A stretch of 64,000 nt of DNA from Scedosporium boydii (taxonomy: Eukaryota; Ascomycota; Sordariomycetes; Microascales; Microascaceae). The stretch covers positions 124,001-188,000 of the forward strand of contig NJFT01000010.1 in NCBI GenBank assembly GCA_002221725.1, read 5' to 3'. The translations under genes were made by a program, and so were the position numbers. How positions within the stretch are numbered: the first letter of the stretch is position 1; every line of letters begins with the position of its first letter. The notes below the pieces were generated by a model that saw only the letters and a program-made list of their open reading frames with translations, was not told the DNA's origin and did not search any database. Below are positions 1 through 12,300 of this stretch, one piece after another.

Positions 1-900
1 GTCCGAGTGAGGATCACAGACGTGATTTCCACGTACGTGGTAATATGGACTGGACTTCTAGTCATGTCGGTTGAGCTGTCAAGTGTGCCCCGACCGGGGA
101 ATAGAACCCACACTAAGCTGCGGAACGGGCCAATGCTAATTCATGTAGCCTAACCTCTTCGGGCTCCTCATTGGCATTTTCGTATTCGAAGCCTGCAAGT
201 TATTCCAAATTCAGTGAGTGACTTGCTCTTCTTGTCTACAACACAAATGTGTGAATGTCTGAAACTCCCGTGGTCAGAGGATTGGATTTGTAGGGCCATC
301 ACGCAACGTGGGAAGATACCGGCCTGTGACCCACACCCCATCATGAAGCACAGAAAGATCCGAGGCTATTAATGGAAAACGTCTACGCCTGCTAGATAAC
401 GCTCTGATGTCCTTCATGACCCACTACCCGGCCAGGAACCCTTGAAAGACGTCGTCGACCTGCGACTGGCAGGACCGGATTGAGATGAAGTCGACGTGGC
501 ATTAAGGCGTCAAAGGATCAGTCAGTGCATCAAATATCTATGCCAAGCGTAAACCCCAGGTTATCATTTAGATGATGGAGGTCAGAATATCTTGGTAAGT
601 CTTTTGTTGCTAGAACCCGAATGATGACTCTAACCCAAAACCCACGATCCGACAGTCTGGATCCGAGAGGGTCATGTCCGACCGGATCACTGCCGGCTTA
701 CATAAGGGTTAAGTATGAGTGGCTCCAAGTTGTAGGCATGCATAATCTAAGTATGAGCTGCCGATTGATAATAGCCGGCAGGGATTGCGTCGTGTGTGCC
801 AGACGTGGCGGATGAAGTTGGCTTGGCATTCAATGAAGACGTGTCATTTGGATTCGGCCACAACCAGTCCTTTCTCTCATGTCTCGTCCGTACCGCCATT
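1..900. other. Non-coding stretch at the left edge
   Basis: No reading frame here resembles a protein family and no RNA gene is visible. The last few hundred bases should hold the promoter of the serine hydrolase starting at 901. Short ORFs around 621-1000 look like chance frames. Confidence 0.5.
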
Positions 901-1641
901 ATGGACAAGAAGACGAGAGTTCTTTGCCTTCACGGGCAGGGGACTTCTTCTGAGGTATGTATGCTGCTCCTCCCTGGACATATCAATCATGTCCGTTTAA
1001 CACTGTCATTCGGACAGATCTTGAGGATTCAGCTGGCCCCATATCTCTTCCGACTACAAAGGGAGCTCGGCCTCGAATTCCACTTCACCAACGGACGTCT
1101 TCGCTGTGATCCTCACCCGTCCCTTGTTGGAATTTATAACGGAGAGACTTACCAGAACTACTCATGGGACGATGACCACGGTCTGCCTACCGAGGAAAAC
1201 AAGGTAGCTGTCAAGGATGCCTTCTCTGAGCTGGGAAAGGTGCTCCAGCGAGATGGGCCGTTTGACGGGGTTCTCGGCTTTTCTCAGGGCGCGTCTTGCA
1301 CATGTGGATTTTTGTTGAACAACGAACGTCTCAAAATTGGTTCCCGGACGGATGCTTTCCGCTTTGCCATCCTCTTCTCGGCATCTGGTATACCTGAGTG
1401 GGACATCAAAGATCAAAAAATTTGCAAGATTCGAGTGCCTTCGCTACATATCTGTGGGGAGGCGGACGCGGAATGGTTCCAGGACTCCAAGGCGGTTGTG
1501 GATAGATGCGAAAAAGGTTCGGCCGAGCTCATTGTGCACAAGGGAGACCATTCGATCCCGAGGGATAGACCAACGGTTGATAAGGTCGTTGAAGGTATAC
1601 GACGGCTACTGGAAAGATCACGAGAGGTCAATGAGCGCTAG
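901..1641 (+). CDS. FSH1-type serine hydrolase (alpha/beta hydrolase)
   Basis: Two exons, 901-954 and 1018-1641, joined across a 63-nt GTATGT...ACAG intron, give about 225 aa. The N-terminus (MDKKTRVLCLHGQGTSSE) carries the LCLHGxG oxyanion strand of the FSH1/ovarian-cancer-gene-2 family. After the intron the protein continues with ILRIQLAP, a usual FSH segment. The nucleophile elbow GFSQGA lies near residue 105; HICGEADAEW supplies the acidic residue and HKGDHSIP the histidine of the triad. Fungal FSH1 proteins are cytosolic esterases or thioesterases; some sit in secondary-metabolite clusters. I chose the ATG at 901 because it places the HG motif at the family's usual distance; an in-frame upstream ATG at 796 would add unrelated residues. 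The substrate is unknown. Confidence 0.85.
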   Translation: MDKKTRVLCLHGQGTSSEVCMLLLPGHINHVRLTLSFGQILRIQLAPYLFRLQRELGLEFHFTNGRLRCDPHPSLVGIYNGETYQNYSWDDDHGLPTEENKVAVKDAFSELGKVLQRDGPFDGVLGFSQGASCTCGFLLNNERLKIGSRTDAFRFAILFSASGIPEWDIKDQKICKIRVPSLHICGEADAEWFQDSKAVVDRCEKGSAELIVHKGDHSIPRDRPTVDKVVEGIRRLLERSREVNER

Positions 1642-1962
1642 GGATGACATTACGAGTTGCAGACATGCCAAACGGTTCTCACTCTTGTGAGTTGTGAAGC
1701 ATTCATGTTGACCCTACACAAAAATATCTTAACTCTCTACTTGGTATTTTGTTTCTAGACAGGGATGTAGATTTGTCTCTCAGTGCAATGGCCTATTGAC
1801 ATGACACGGTTTAAAGGCACTAATATGATTTCACTTCCTGCTTCCTAGCTAGGCGCTCGACATGAGAAGCGACTCTATATTCCAACCAGGTATATCTACT
1901 AACAAGAGACACCAGCAAATGAAAGATTTCCGCTAAAAAAAAGTCCAATAAACTCCTCAAGA
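1642..1962. other. Convergent 3' intergenic region
   Basis: The stretch lies between the ends of two converging genes. It is AT-rich and nothing coding is seen; it should hold the two 3' untranslated regions. Confidence 0.4.
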
Positions 1963-2691
1963 TCAACTCTTAAAGCATCCACAACTAGGCACGATCATCG
2001 CAACAACCTGAGCGATGAAAAGCCACACCGAGATCATGTCCGTGTCCGACTCAATGTGGTTCTTACCAACGATCAGCTCCACCCATAAAATCAGCGGCCA
2101 TGCAATAATCAACGCAAGGACCGCCCCGACAGGAATCGCCGGGTACCGATACCACCATTTCAACTTTTCATCTTTGAGCGATGGTGCCGCCAAGGCTCCG
2201 TAAATCGTGAGACCGATGAAGATGACCACGGTCAACGAATCCGTAATCTGCCAGACCAGCATGAACTTATACCAGCCCGAGTTGAGCGTCCTCCACCCGA
2301 AGAAGAAGAATTTGTACACGCCGAAACCCTCCTTCAAGTTTGTGGCCCAGGCGAACCACGCCGATACGGTGTTCAGTATCATGACGCCCACCGTGCCGAG
2401 ACCGAGGAGGACGCCCATGAAATAATTGCCCGAACTAACTCCTCCGACGTACGTCAAGGCGTAGACCATGTTGAAATGAATAGGCACCAAGGAGAGGGCG
2501 TGTAATTCTCTGGCCTTGACAGCTCGAAACCATAAAATCTGGGTATACCAGTTATAGGCCAGGAAGCCGATATTGCTGGGGCAGTTATTTCCGAGACCGG
2601 AGACGAACTGCGCCGGACTCAACATGAGACTGGTATAGAGGAGCCATCGATTTGTGAGGCTAAAGCCGTCAACCACTTTGATAGTTTCCAT
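1963..2691 (-). CDS. Six-helix integral membrane protein of unknown function
   Basis: A single-exon frame of about 242 aa, taking the ATG at 2691 (METIKVVDGF) as start; the longer frame to 2718 begins with GTG. About six hydrophobic segments are visible, including WLLYTSLMLS, HFNMVYALTYVGG, GVLLGLGTVGVMILNTVSAW, WQITDSLTVVIFIGLTIYGA, IPVGAVLALIIAWPLILWV and VWLFIAQVVAMIVPSCG. An aromatic loop (YKFFFFGWRT) sits between helices three and four. No catalytic or transport signature is recognised. The even spacing of helices and strong codon-frame coherence support a real gene. It resembles uncharacterised fungal membrane proteins; I assign no function. Confidence 0.7.
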   Translation of the reverse strand: METIKVVDGFSLTNRWLLYTSLMLSPAQFVSGLGNNCPSNIGFLAYNWYTQILWFRAVKARELHALSLVPIHFNMVYALTYVGGVSSGNYFMGVLLGLGTVGVMILNTVSAWFAWATNLKEGFGVYKFFFFGWRTLNSGWYKFMLVWQITDSLTVVIFIGLTIYGALAAPSLKDEKLKWWYRYPAIPVGAVLALIIAWPLILWVELIVGKNHIESDTDMISVWLFIAQVVAMIVPSCGCFKS

Positions 2692-3874
2692 GGCTTGCGA
2701 TGAAGCCGGTTTTATCACCGAGTCTCTTCAAGTTGAATGAAAATTGACCGGAGCCGAAAGACGGATAAATACGGAAAAAGAATAATGCAAGTAGCGAGGG
2801 TATTCCTGTTTAGGGATGAATGAGCCACGCCTGCGAGAGTCTGCAGGACAATGGAAAAAAGTAGAAAGGGAAAAAGTACATGTGGGAGAGGGCAATCCGG
2901 GAGAGGGGAAGAATAGATTTAAGGCACCATAGCGAAAATGAGGCGAACCTCTCCTCCAGGCTGCATTACTGGCAGAGGAAGAGGAGGAAGATCGGCCAGA
3001 GCTGAAAAGGCCTTGCAGGGGTGCAGATGCACTGCCACGATAACCCTATCACACGAAATATTGCTTTTGGCGGCAGCCTTGCGCTATTTCCTGACGCAAA
3101 TTATCTCATTGTTCCTTCAATTTGCAAGGGAAAAATGAGATCGAGAGTCAAGACGGTTGGACGTTATTTAACTTCCTATAATTCACCGAGGGTGTGGGCT
3201 GCTCCTCTCTGCCTCTCATGGCCGGATCGGTGAATAGAGATGAGTGGCACTGGTTTGAGGTTTGTGTGTCCCAATTCGGCATCAATATGCCAGGAAATAT
3301 TGATGGATGAGCTGACATCGAAACACATTTCCATGGGAGGAGACGCGATTCCTTGCGAGCGGACTGAGTATTCCCATCCTCTTGCCATATCCCGAACCTG
3401 TGCGTCTCTATGCCCGCATCGCTGCCCGACATTTTATTCCTTGACCCTCGCCCGGAACAATAATGCATGCGGGCTGACCCGTTTCAGTACCAATCCACCA
3501 ACCCGTTCCGCGCTGGTGGTTGCTGCTCGTCCATCCTTGTCCCGTCTGCAGGAAGCCCAGCCACATACACAGCCACCCATTTTAGTCAATCGATTTGTTT
3601 TCAACCATGAGGCGACCCTCCTCGTGCAGTTGACGGAAAGGGTGTTGATTCCACTGGTGATTCATACTCCGTAACCACTCTCCAAATGTGCATCCTCCAT
3701 ATGGGATATGGAGTGGGAGAAGATCGCATTCACTACCTTTAGAAATTATTGCTTTCTCTTTGACTCTTGGGCATATTGAGTCTTTCCGTACTTTACCCCG
3801 CTTTACCATCCAATGCACGTTGCGCGACGGGATTTGTACCCTGGCACTTAGGCTCTCATCGCGAGGGATTTCCA
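2692..3874. other. Divergent intergenic region
   Basis: This 1.2 kb separates the minus-strand membrane protein from the plus-strand NACHT gene and should contain both promoters. Overlapping short ORFs on both strands between 3150 and 3870 show no family resemblance and are treated as chance frames. Confidence 0.4.
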
Positions 3875-6800
3875 ATGCCGCCGAGTGAAGCTGTGGGCAT
3901 CAGGACGATGAAACCAGAGAGCGTTAGCTCTACCGGCTTAACTGTCTTGTTCGAGCCCGTGGCACCGAAGCTAGAGTACGTCCCAAGAACATGTCATCAT
4001 GATTTGGCAATAGGCTAACTACTAACTACGGATAGCGTCGTGTTTGTGCATGGATTTACGGGCCATCCCGAGAAGACTTGGTCCACCTCCGGTAGCGTGC
4101 CGGCCACCGCACAGGCATCGAGCTCTGTTGAAGGAGAACGCCCGTCCAAGTTTCGCAAAGTTTTCACTTCCGCGTCAGATTCTGGTATCGCCAAGGGTGG
4201 CACCGCGAAAGGCACAGTCTATTGGCCTCGAGACCTGCTTCCTAGGGTCTTACCTCAAGCTCGAGTGTTGACGTACGGCTACGACACCCATATTCGCCAT
4301 GTTGTCGGTCGTCCCGTTAGCACGAGCACACTTTATGCCCACGCCGGAGACTTTCTCGCTGCATTGGAATCGAATCGTCGCAAAGACCCTTCAAGGCCAC
4401 TTGTGCTCGTCGCACACAGTCTTGGCGGACTGATTGTAAAGGAGGCCTTGCGCCAGTCTCGGGGGTACGAGAGCCAGCCTCACCTTCGTTCGGTGTTCGA
4501 GTCAACGAGCGGACTGGTCTTCTTTGGCACGCCGCATGAAGGAGCCGATCCACTGGGTCTAGTTCATCATGTGGTTGCGCTGCTGACAAAAGGCGTCGGC
4601 TTCAGAGTCAACGATAAGATTGTTAAGGCTCTGAGCCTCTCTGCTGAATATCAACTCCAGCTGAGGGACGAGTTTACCCGCATGATAGACCAAAGGGGAT
4701 GGATTATACATTCTTTTCAAGAGCAATATGCGCTACCAGGGTTGTTTGGGAATAAGGTATGGTACTTCTCCGCAAGTGAGTGCTCGAATCGCTAACTCTG
4801 TAATTTACAGGTGGTCGAAGATGCGTCTTCATGTATAAGACACCCAGGCGCCGAAGTCGTCGAGCATATAGGTAGCAACCACCGCGATATGTGCCGCTTC
4901 TCAGGCCCAGCCGACAAGGAGTTCAAAAAGGTAGCTTCTGCTCTTCAGCGCATCGCCGCCGGCTCATCGGGTCGGAATTCCCATGGGACCCGCATAACGC
5001 GGCAAACCCGTAGGACAACCCTTGTTGCGAACTCAACTGCAGAGGAAGCCGCATCAGAAGAACACCTCGAGAAATTGGTGGCATCTTTAAAATTCTCGCA
5101 AATACACAATCGTTACTCAACCGTTGATCATGCCCATGCCAAAACCTGCCAGTGGCTGCTCAACATGACGGAGTATGTTGACTGGGATAACGCTGAAATC
5201 GGGAACGACAACAACTTTCTCTGGATTAAAGGGAAGCCTGGCACAGGTAAATCCACTCTCATGAAATTTGCACTCTCTGTGGCCAAGCAATCGAGAAAGG
5301 ACGCCATGATAATCCACTTCTTCTTCAACGCCAGAGGAGCGGAGCTAGAAAGATCAACCCTCGGCCTTTACCGTTCTATACTCTTCCAGCTTTTCCAGGA
5401 GGCCCCTGAACTTCGCTCGGTGCTGAAAGAGACCCATGGTCGTGATCAGGGCGAAGGTCTCGAGTGGCATATTGCCACCCTTAAAGAAGTCTTTTCTGCC
5501 GCCGTAACGAAGTTGGGTGATCGCCCTCTCGTTTGTTATATCGATGCGCTTGATGAATGTGATGAAGACGAAGTTCGAGACATGATTTCGTACTTCTTAG
5601 ATGTTGTCGACGAAGCCGCTTCCTCTAGTGTCCATTTACGAATCTGTCTCTCGAGTCGACATTATCCACACATTACCATAAAACGGGGCCTCACATTTGA
5701 CCTCGAAAACCAGGAGGACCACGACGACGATATTGCGAATTACATTGCTTCCAAACTATACATTGGCGATGGCGATTACGCGTCCGAAGTCAGGCAGCAG
5801 ATCCAGGATAAAGCCTCTGGCATTTTCCTGTGGGTTGTTCTTGTTGTGAAGATACTCAACAAGGAGTATGACAGAGGCAACATGACGGCTCTAAGGAAGC
5901 GTCTGAGGGAAATCCCGAGCGGCCTTTATGGCCTGTTCGAGGACATCCTAACGAGGGACTGTGATAACCTGGAGCAACTTTGGATGTGCATCCAATGGGT
6001 TGCGTTTTCAAATCGGCCTCTCACGAGGGAGGAGCTCTACTTTGCCATCGTCGCAGGCACAGACGAGTCGAGCCTTGAACCCTGGGATCGTAAGGAGGTC
6101 TCCGTCCCAGATATGGGACGGTACATCCTAAGCTGCTCCAAGGGCCTAACGGAAGTAATACAGAAGACGCATACGATCCAATTCATCCACGAGTCGGTCC
6201 GAGATTTTCTCCTGAAGGAGAACGGCCTTGGAAAACTCTGGCCACAATTCGAGGTCAATTTCCCGGGAAATAGCCAAAATAAACTTAAGCAATGCTGCGA
6301 AGCTCAGTTGCGCGCCGTTCCCGGAATTGACGGTGCAACGTCGCAGCCGGTACTTCGTGATGGCTCATCTCGACTCGTCAAGGCATACCCTTTTTTGAAG
6401 TATGCGGTCCACAACGTATTCCACCATGCAGACCGCGCACAGGAACTTGGGGTATCACAAACCAGTTTTCTTGCCTCATTTGACCGCCACAGATGGATCA
6501 TTTTAAGCAATACCTTGGAGCAGTACCCCGTGCGCCGTCACACCCTCATGGCCAATCTCCTATATCTCCTGGCGGAGGAAGATGCTGCGCATCTTCTGAA
6601 AATTCACCCGGATTTGGCGTCCCACTACGACATATCATCGGACGAGAGGTACCAGTTTCCTCTGTATGCTGCTCTTGCCTGTGGTTGCCCTAGGGCCGCT
6701 AGGGTTCTTCTGTCTCAGATGATACCTGAGCACTGCGAATGTGGCATCGTCACGCCATCGCTTGATACATACATGGCACAATATAAAAGGGCCGACTTTC

Positions 6801-8170
6801 AGCCCGAATCTAATGATACGAGGGATGAGTACGCCCTTCGACCCATCGGGTTTCACACAGACCTCGTATTTCTCCATGCACTCGTGCGTCATGGAAACTC
6901 TTGCGATAGGTTCCGACCCAACATACTACGAAATGTCTGGAAAAACTTCGCAGCGGCGCGGGATCCCCGGGCCTTTCTGATCCTTCTCCTCCATCGATGC
7001 CCTATCGAAGATCGACGGGCCCTAAATAACTATATTCTCGACCATGCCGCTCAGAGAGGCGTCGTCGACCTCTTCAAAATGATGCTCTTGCCATCTACAG
7101 TTACCGCACTCAGAACCGTAAACACTGACCCGCTCCTAGAGTGCGATATTCTCAGGAGCTATATAAAGTGGTCCGCTGGCTGGGATTGGGAAGTACCACT
7201 CACAACAGCCGTTGCACTCGGCAATATCACCATAGTCGAGATGATACTTCAGTCCGGCGGCGTGGATGCCAACGGAGACCCCGAGAAGGCCTACGGAAGG
7301 AGACCTTTATGCGAGGCAGTTAAGCAAGGACAAGTCTGCATGGTGGAGAGGCTGCTCAATTGCCAGGGGATAGATCCGGACGCGACCGATTCCGAGGGGT
7401 ACACAGCCTTACAACGAGCGATTTTATTTGGGCGTGAAACCCCCGACGTCCTCAAAATGGTGAAATTTCTGCTTTACAGCGGTTGCACACCTGACAAGAC
7501 GTCCACCCCGGATGAGCCTACGCCTCTATATAGAGCCGTCTGCTGGGGGATGTTGAACATTGTGAAGCTTCTTCTGGATTCTGGGAGGGTTGACCTTCAG
7601 CGACCATCATCGACACTCGGTGAAACACCATGGAAGCTCGCCCTCAGGATTAACAGGCCCGACATGGTCGCGGCGTTTCTTGACTCTAGCCTGCTTGACG
7701 CCGATGGTGCTCTCGGGAAACAGTGGAAGTCGCCTTTACACGTGGTGCTCCTGTATCACTCGCCATCTTCTAATAACCTTGACACGATTAAACTGCTCGT
7801 TAATTCCAACAAAGTCGATCCTAACCAGGTGTTGAACGACAAGACGCCACTCCAGCATGCTATCTCTTTTGGTCAGTGGTCCGCCGTTCGCCCGCTCCTA
7901 GAGTCAGGCCGTGTCGACCCTTTCTTGGAATTCGGGTCGGATAAGGCCCCGTTATGTCGCCTTGCGGAAGACGGAAAAGTGGATCTCGTCCAGCTCATCC
8001 TTGAAACTTACCCAAACCATCCCCAGTTGAAGAATTGTGCGTTGAAGGCCGCGCAGTTGGCCAGGGAAATGTCTCGGAAGATTAGGCTTGAGGGGCACTT
8101 TGGTGCTGCTGGCCTCTGCGATACCGTTCGCAGGGTTCTCGAAAGTCACGTAGCTGCTATGGGAGATTAA
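3875..8170 (+). CDS. STAND receptor: lipase-like domain, NACHT, ankyrin repeats
   Basis: Three exons (3875-3975, 4036-4756, 4811-8170) give about 1393 aa. Intron 1 has a TACTAAC-type branch sequence; intron 2 is 54 nt. Residues about 34-250 are an alpha/beta hydrolase of the GPI-inositol-deacylase/DUF676 type, with VVFVHGFTGHPEKTW and nucleophile VAHSLGG (Ser about 162). A NACHT NTPase follows: Walker A GKPGTGKST near 415 and Walker B VCYIDALDECDEDE near 515, then the CLSSRHYP sensor region. The C-terminal 400 residues hold about eight ankyrin repeats (for example TPLYRAVCWGMLNIVKLLLD). This is the classic fungal NOD-like receptor layout, in which an N-terminal effector enzyme is switched by the NACHT module after ligand sensing by repeats; family members act in heterokaryon incompatibility and possibly immunity. 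The start could also be the ATG at 3908. Confidence 0.9.
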
Positions 8171-9314
8171 CGGGCGAAGATGGTAAATAGAGGTAGGGGT
8201 AGGTGGCGGCTCGTTAATTGGTCTAAGAATATCGAATTGTTCCATCTTCTGTCTAGAAGGTCTCTGGTTGATCTCGGTGTAACCGGACGGAAGAGGCATG
8301 GTGGTCGTCTGCGCCTGAACCTCCCCGCCCGCTCTAGCGATTCTATTGCATATTCAAAAGATAGGAATTATGTCGAATGAGGCAAAGCCGTATGCGAAAG
8401 CCCGGAGATGAATCTACGGAGGATTATCACCCGTCAGGGCATTCCATGGTGTAAGAATGGATGGAGAGAACCCAGAACAGAACAATCCAACGCTTCCCGA
8501 ACTCTGCCTTGACATAATTGGAAGAATCGACTAACCCTCGGAGGAGGAGAGGGGAGGACGGTGTTATTGATTCATCACGGGGAGGCTTGTCTTTCACACT
8601 GCACAAGCATCCTGGCCTGGATGATGATTGCGGAATTTGATGCCCTGGTTCTCGTATCTAAAACGGGACTGAGCAGGGCTTAATGCCGTCTTATAGATAC
8701 GGCAATCAAGTTTAATGGCTACAAAGTACTTCGCGAGCCTGCCAACAGAGGGCGAGATATCTTTAGGCGTTCCAAACTTGGTAAATTTGAGGCCTCCCTC
8801 CCCTGGGATGGTACATATTGCTACCACATCATTAAAGAATTAGAACATTTATTGAGAGAACTAAGGATAAAAAGGCCCATCTTTGCTCCTGCATCACCTG
8901 AGCCGAGAGCGAAACCCACTTCACTCTGCAGTTTGAAGGCCTGCGCTTCAGGCGACCTACAAACAGGGCCGAGCTGTCACGACGCTGCTAGATGGCGTAT
9001 GTTTGATTGGCTATAGGCATCCCTCGTAGGTCTCTGTACTGAGATGAAACCCCGCGATCTATTCAGCACGGGGTAGAAATCTACATACACAGCCACCAGA
9101 GGCCAGGTACACAATATCTCCCATCATAACGAGCAGGCAACATAATTAATAATTAACCCTCCCTCTTTTTTTTTTCCCTCTTTCTTTTTCCCTTTTTTTT
9201 CCACCCTTCTGTCATTTTTTGTTTTCTATTCAAGACGTGGGATGAGCCGTTAGCCCCTCCTTGAAGAGCGACCACTTTTCTAGTCGAACCCCCAGTCCAT
9301 ATTGCCTCTTGGAT
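8171..9314. promoter_or_regulatory. Intergenic region with pyrimidine tract upstream of second NACHT gene
   Basis: The only marked feature is an almost pure C/T run at about 9157-9214, ending about 100 bases before the ATG at 9315. Pyrimidine tracts in this position are common in fungal promoters just upstream of transcription starts. The rest shows no gene. Confidence 0.45.
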
Positions 9315-12300
9315 ATGGATCCTTCTCAGCAGGCGTTTAAGACCGCGATGGCGGCATTCAAAAAGACCATAAATGACAACAAGTTGCACCAAGATATCCT
9401 ACGTACGACCACCATTGAAGGAGTCTGGACAGAAGCAAAGAATATACAGGCAAGGCAAGAGTCTAAGAATCGTATCCGAAACATGGGCAAAATCCGGCAC
9501 TTCCTTGACAAGATCACGGCGTACGTGTCAGCAGTGGACACGTTTGTCCAGGTAAAACCAGAGATAATGGCCCTCATTTGGGGCCCTATCCGAATACTAT
9601 TGGTGTGGGCAGAGAACGTGGCCAAGCTTGCGGATGCCATTTTCGAGGCGATGGAGAAGATTGGGGATGCACTCCCGCAATTCATTGAGGCGGTAAAGAT
9701 ATTCAGCGATAACGAGAAGTTGAAGCAGGTACTGGCGCTGTTTTACGGGGACATTCTGGACTTTTACGCCATAATGCTGGCGTTCTTTCGCTCGTCGCGT
9801 AAGTCTCCAGCCACATAAAAACTGACACGCTTTACTGAACCGCCGTGTAGGGGCGGAAATCTTCTTGGAAGCGGTTTGGCCAGCGCGACGGAGCAAGATA
9901 GAGGTTGTCATTAGCAGTATTGAAAGGCATAGCAGCCTGTTCAGGAATGAAGTCACTCTGCGTCACATACAGGAAGAGCACGAGGCCCGCGCGCGGATGT
10001 TGGCGCATTTCGACCAAGAAACCGAGTTTCAGGACCGCGAGAAGTTCAAGGCTTTGAGGACCCAGGTGTCTCCCGTAACATACGATAGGCGATTGGACTG
10101 GCTACTGAACCGCAGCTGCGACAATTCGGCAGAGTGGCTCCTGCAAGATGATCGCTTTTTAGAGTGGATTGACATCTCGAATCGCGCTACGCGTCTTCTA
10201 TGGCTGCAGGGGATACCCGGCGCCGGTAGGTTACTTGAACACTCTTCACTGTGTTGCCAACCTTGCCGAGAATCAGTTTACGTTACTAACCTTGCTGCCA
10301 TGTAGGGAAAACCTTTCTTGCTGCAGCTGCTATCGAGGCTGCCAGAACTCATCATCGGACCCTTTTCGCGTTCGCGAGCCACGTCTACCAGAGTTCAACT
10401 ACAGCCCTGGTCATTCTCCAGTCCTTGGTATTTCAATTGGCTATGGACTCCACGGACATTCAATCCATTTTGACAGGGGCCGACGAACGAAGCCTGGTCG
10501 GCAAGACGGCGTACGTGTCGGACCTACTACAGATGTTACTCAAGACCGCCGGCCCAACCTACATTGTACTTGATGGGGTCGACGAGATGGAGGCTGATGA
10601 GCGGAGCATTTTACTTCGAGAACTGGCACGTCTCGATGACTGTCCAGAGACCAGAATGCTGGTCAGCTGCCGGCCTGAGGATGACATCTCGAGGGTTCTT
10701 GAGACCAAGGCTACTAGTCTTCGTGTCGACAAGAGAAATTCCGATAGTATCAAGGGCTATATCGATACGAGACTTCGTGAGTGGAACCGCACCGAAAACT
10801 TCGACAAGGACACGCAAGTGCAGCTTCAAAATCTAGTGTCCCCCCTGGCTGAAAAGGCTGTTGGTAGGTCAATTTTCACCCCAACCTTGTGCGTTATTAT
10901 CGTTGACGGAGCAACGTAAATAAGAGGCTAACACAATACGCGAAGGCATGTTCTTGTACGTCCGAATTATATTGGACAACGCTATGCTCCTGACCGAATT
11001 GGATGAGATTAAACGAGAACTGAAAGTTCTTCCAGCAGACTTAAACGATGCGTAAGTCCACACGGTTCGGCTTCGCCCTTCGCGGCTCAAATCAGAAGCT
11101 CACCTCTCTAGGTACCATCGCGTGCTCGCTAGAATCGACAGATTGGGCGGAGCACAACGTAAGAAAGCGAGGAGAATCCTTGGTTGGATCGGTTGTGCAC
11201 CCGCGCCAATGACGTGGTGGGAATTGGAGCAAATATTGCTGGTTGATTCCGACAGCCCGTCAGCGCCGTCAGTCTCAACCAAGGTGAATTTTATCCGCAT
11301 CTGCGGTCCGGTTATTGAAGTTATCGATGGGCATCCTCAGTTTGTTCATTTTACAGTCAAAGGGTATGCTAACAACGACACTCATCGCGGATGAGGCGGA
11401 GTGCTGTACACGGTGATAGAGTTCTGACAAGAGGTGCAGGTATATCTTCAGCCACCAAGTCGATAGTTTTATTGATTGGTCCGAAGCAAGCTACAATCTC
11501 GCGACGTCCTCCTTGGCGTACCTCTGTTCGGGCATCTTCGACGCAAACCTTTCAGACGAACAACTTCGGAAGGGTATCCTCACAGGGAGATACCGATTTC
11601 ATATCTATGCCGCTCGGTACTGGATTTTCTTGGCCATGCGCTGTCTCGAAGAGCCTGGCGACTCCCCAGCCTATCCAGATCTGCTTATGCTGCTCGTGCG
11701 ACTGGCAGTGGAGCTGGGTAACCCGAGATTTGAGAGTCAAATAGACGCTCCCAAAGCTACCGTGTTGCGGAAACTTCAGTCAGACTATCCTGAGATTTTC
11801 CGTATTATCTGCGGAGGGCTAAGGTTTCTCGAGGACGAGAGGAAGTGTGAGTGGAATTACACCAATGGTAGGTTGCGTCGTCTTCCCAAGGTGAGTCTTT
11901 TGAAGACCGCTAACAGCTACCGACCTCCACAGCCTCTACATGGGTCAACCTTGACCCCTCGATTCTCTCAGCTACATCTGTCCGCATTTATAAACTTACC
12001 GAAGACCTCATATCTAAATGTGAAGAAAGAAAACATGATGAACCCTGCCACTGCAATGAATTGCGGAAGCATTACGGGCCTAACCTCTTCAAGTGTACCT
12101 TCCTTGACTGTCATCTCAGCCGGCAGGGATTGGACACGCGCAAGGCCCACCGCGCCCACCACGTCGAACATAACTCAAGGCCAGTGAAATGCTCGGTCTC
12201 GTCGTGCCAATTTGCAACTATTGGCTTCAAAACAGCCGGGGCCGCGGCTGCCCACTTCCAGAAATTCCACAGGAAAACTCCACCGCGGACAATATCTAAA

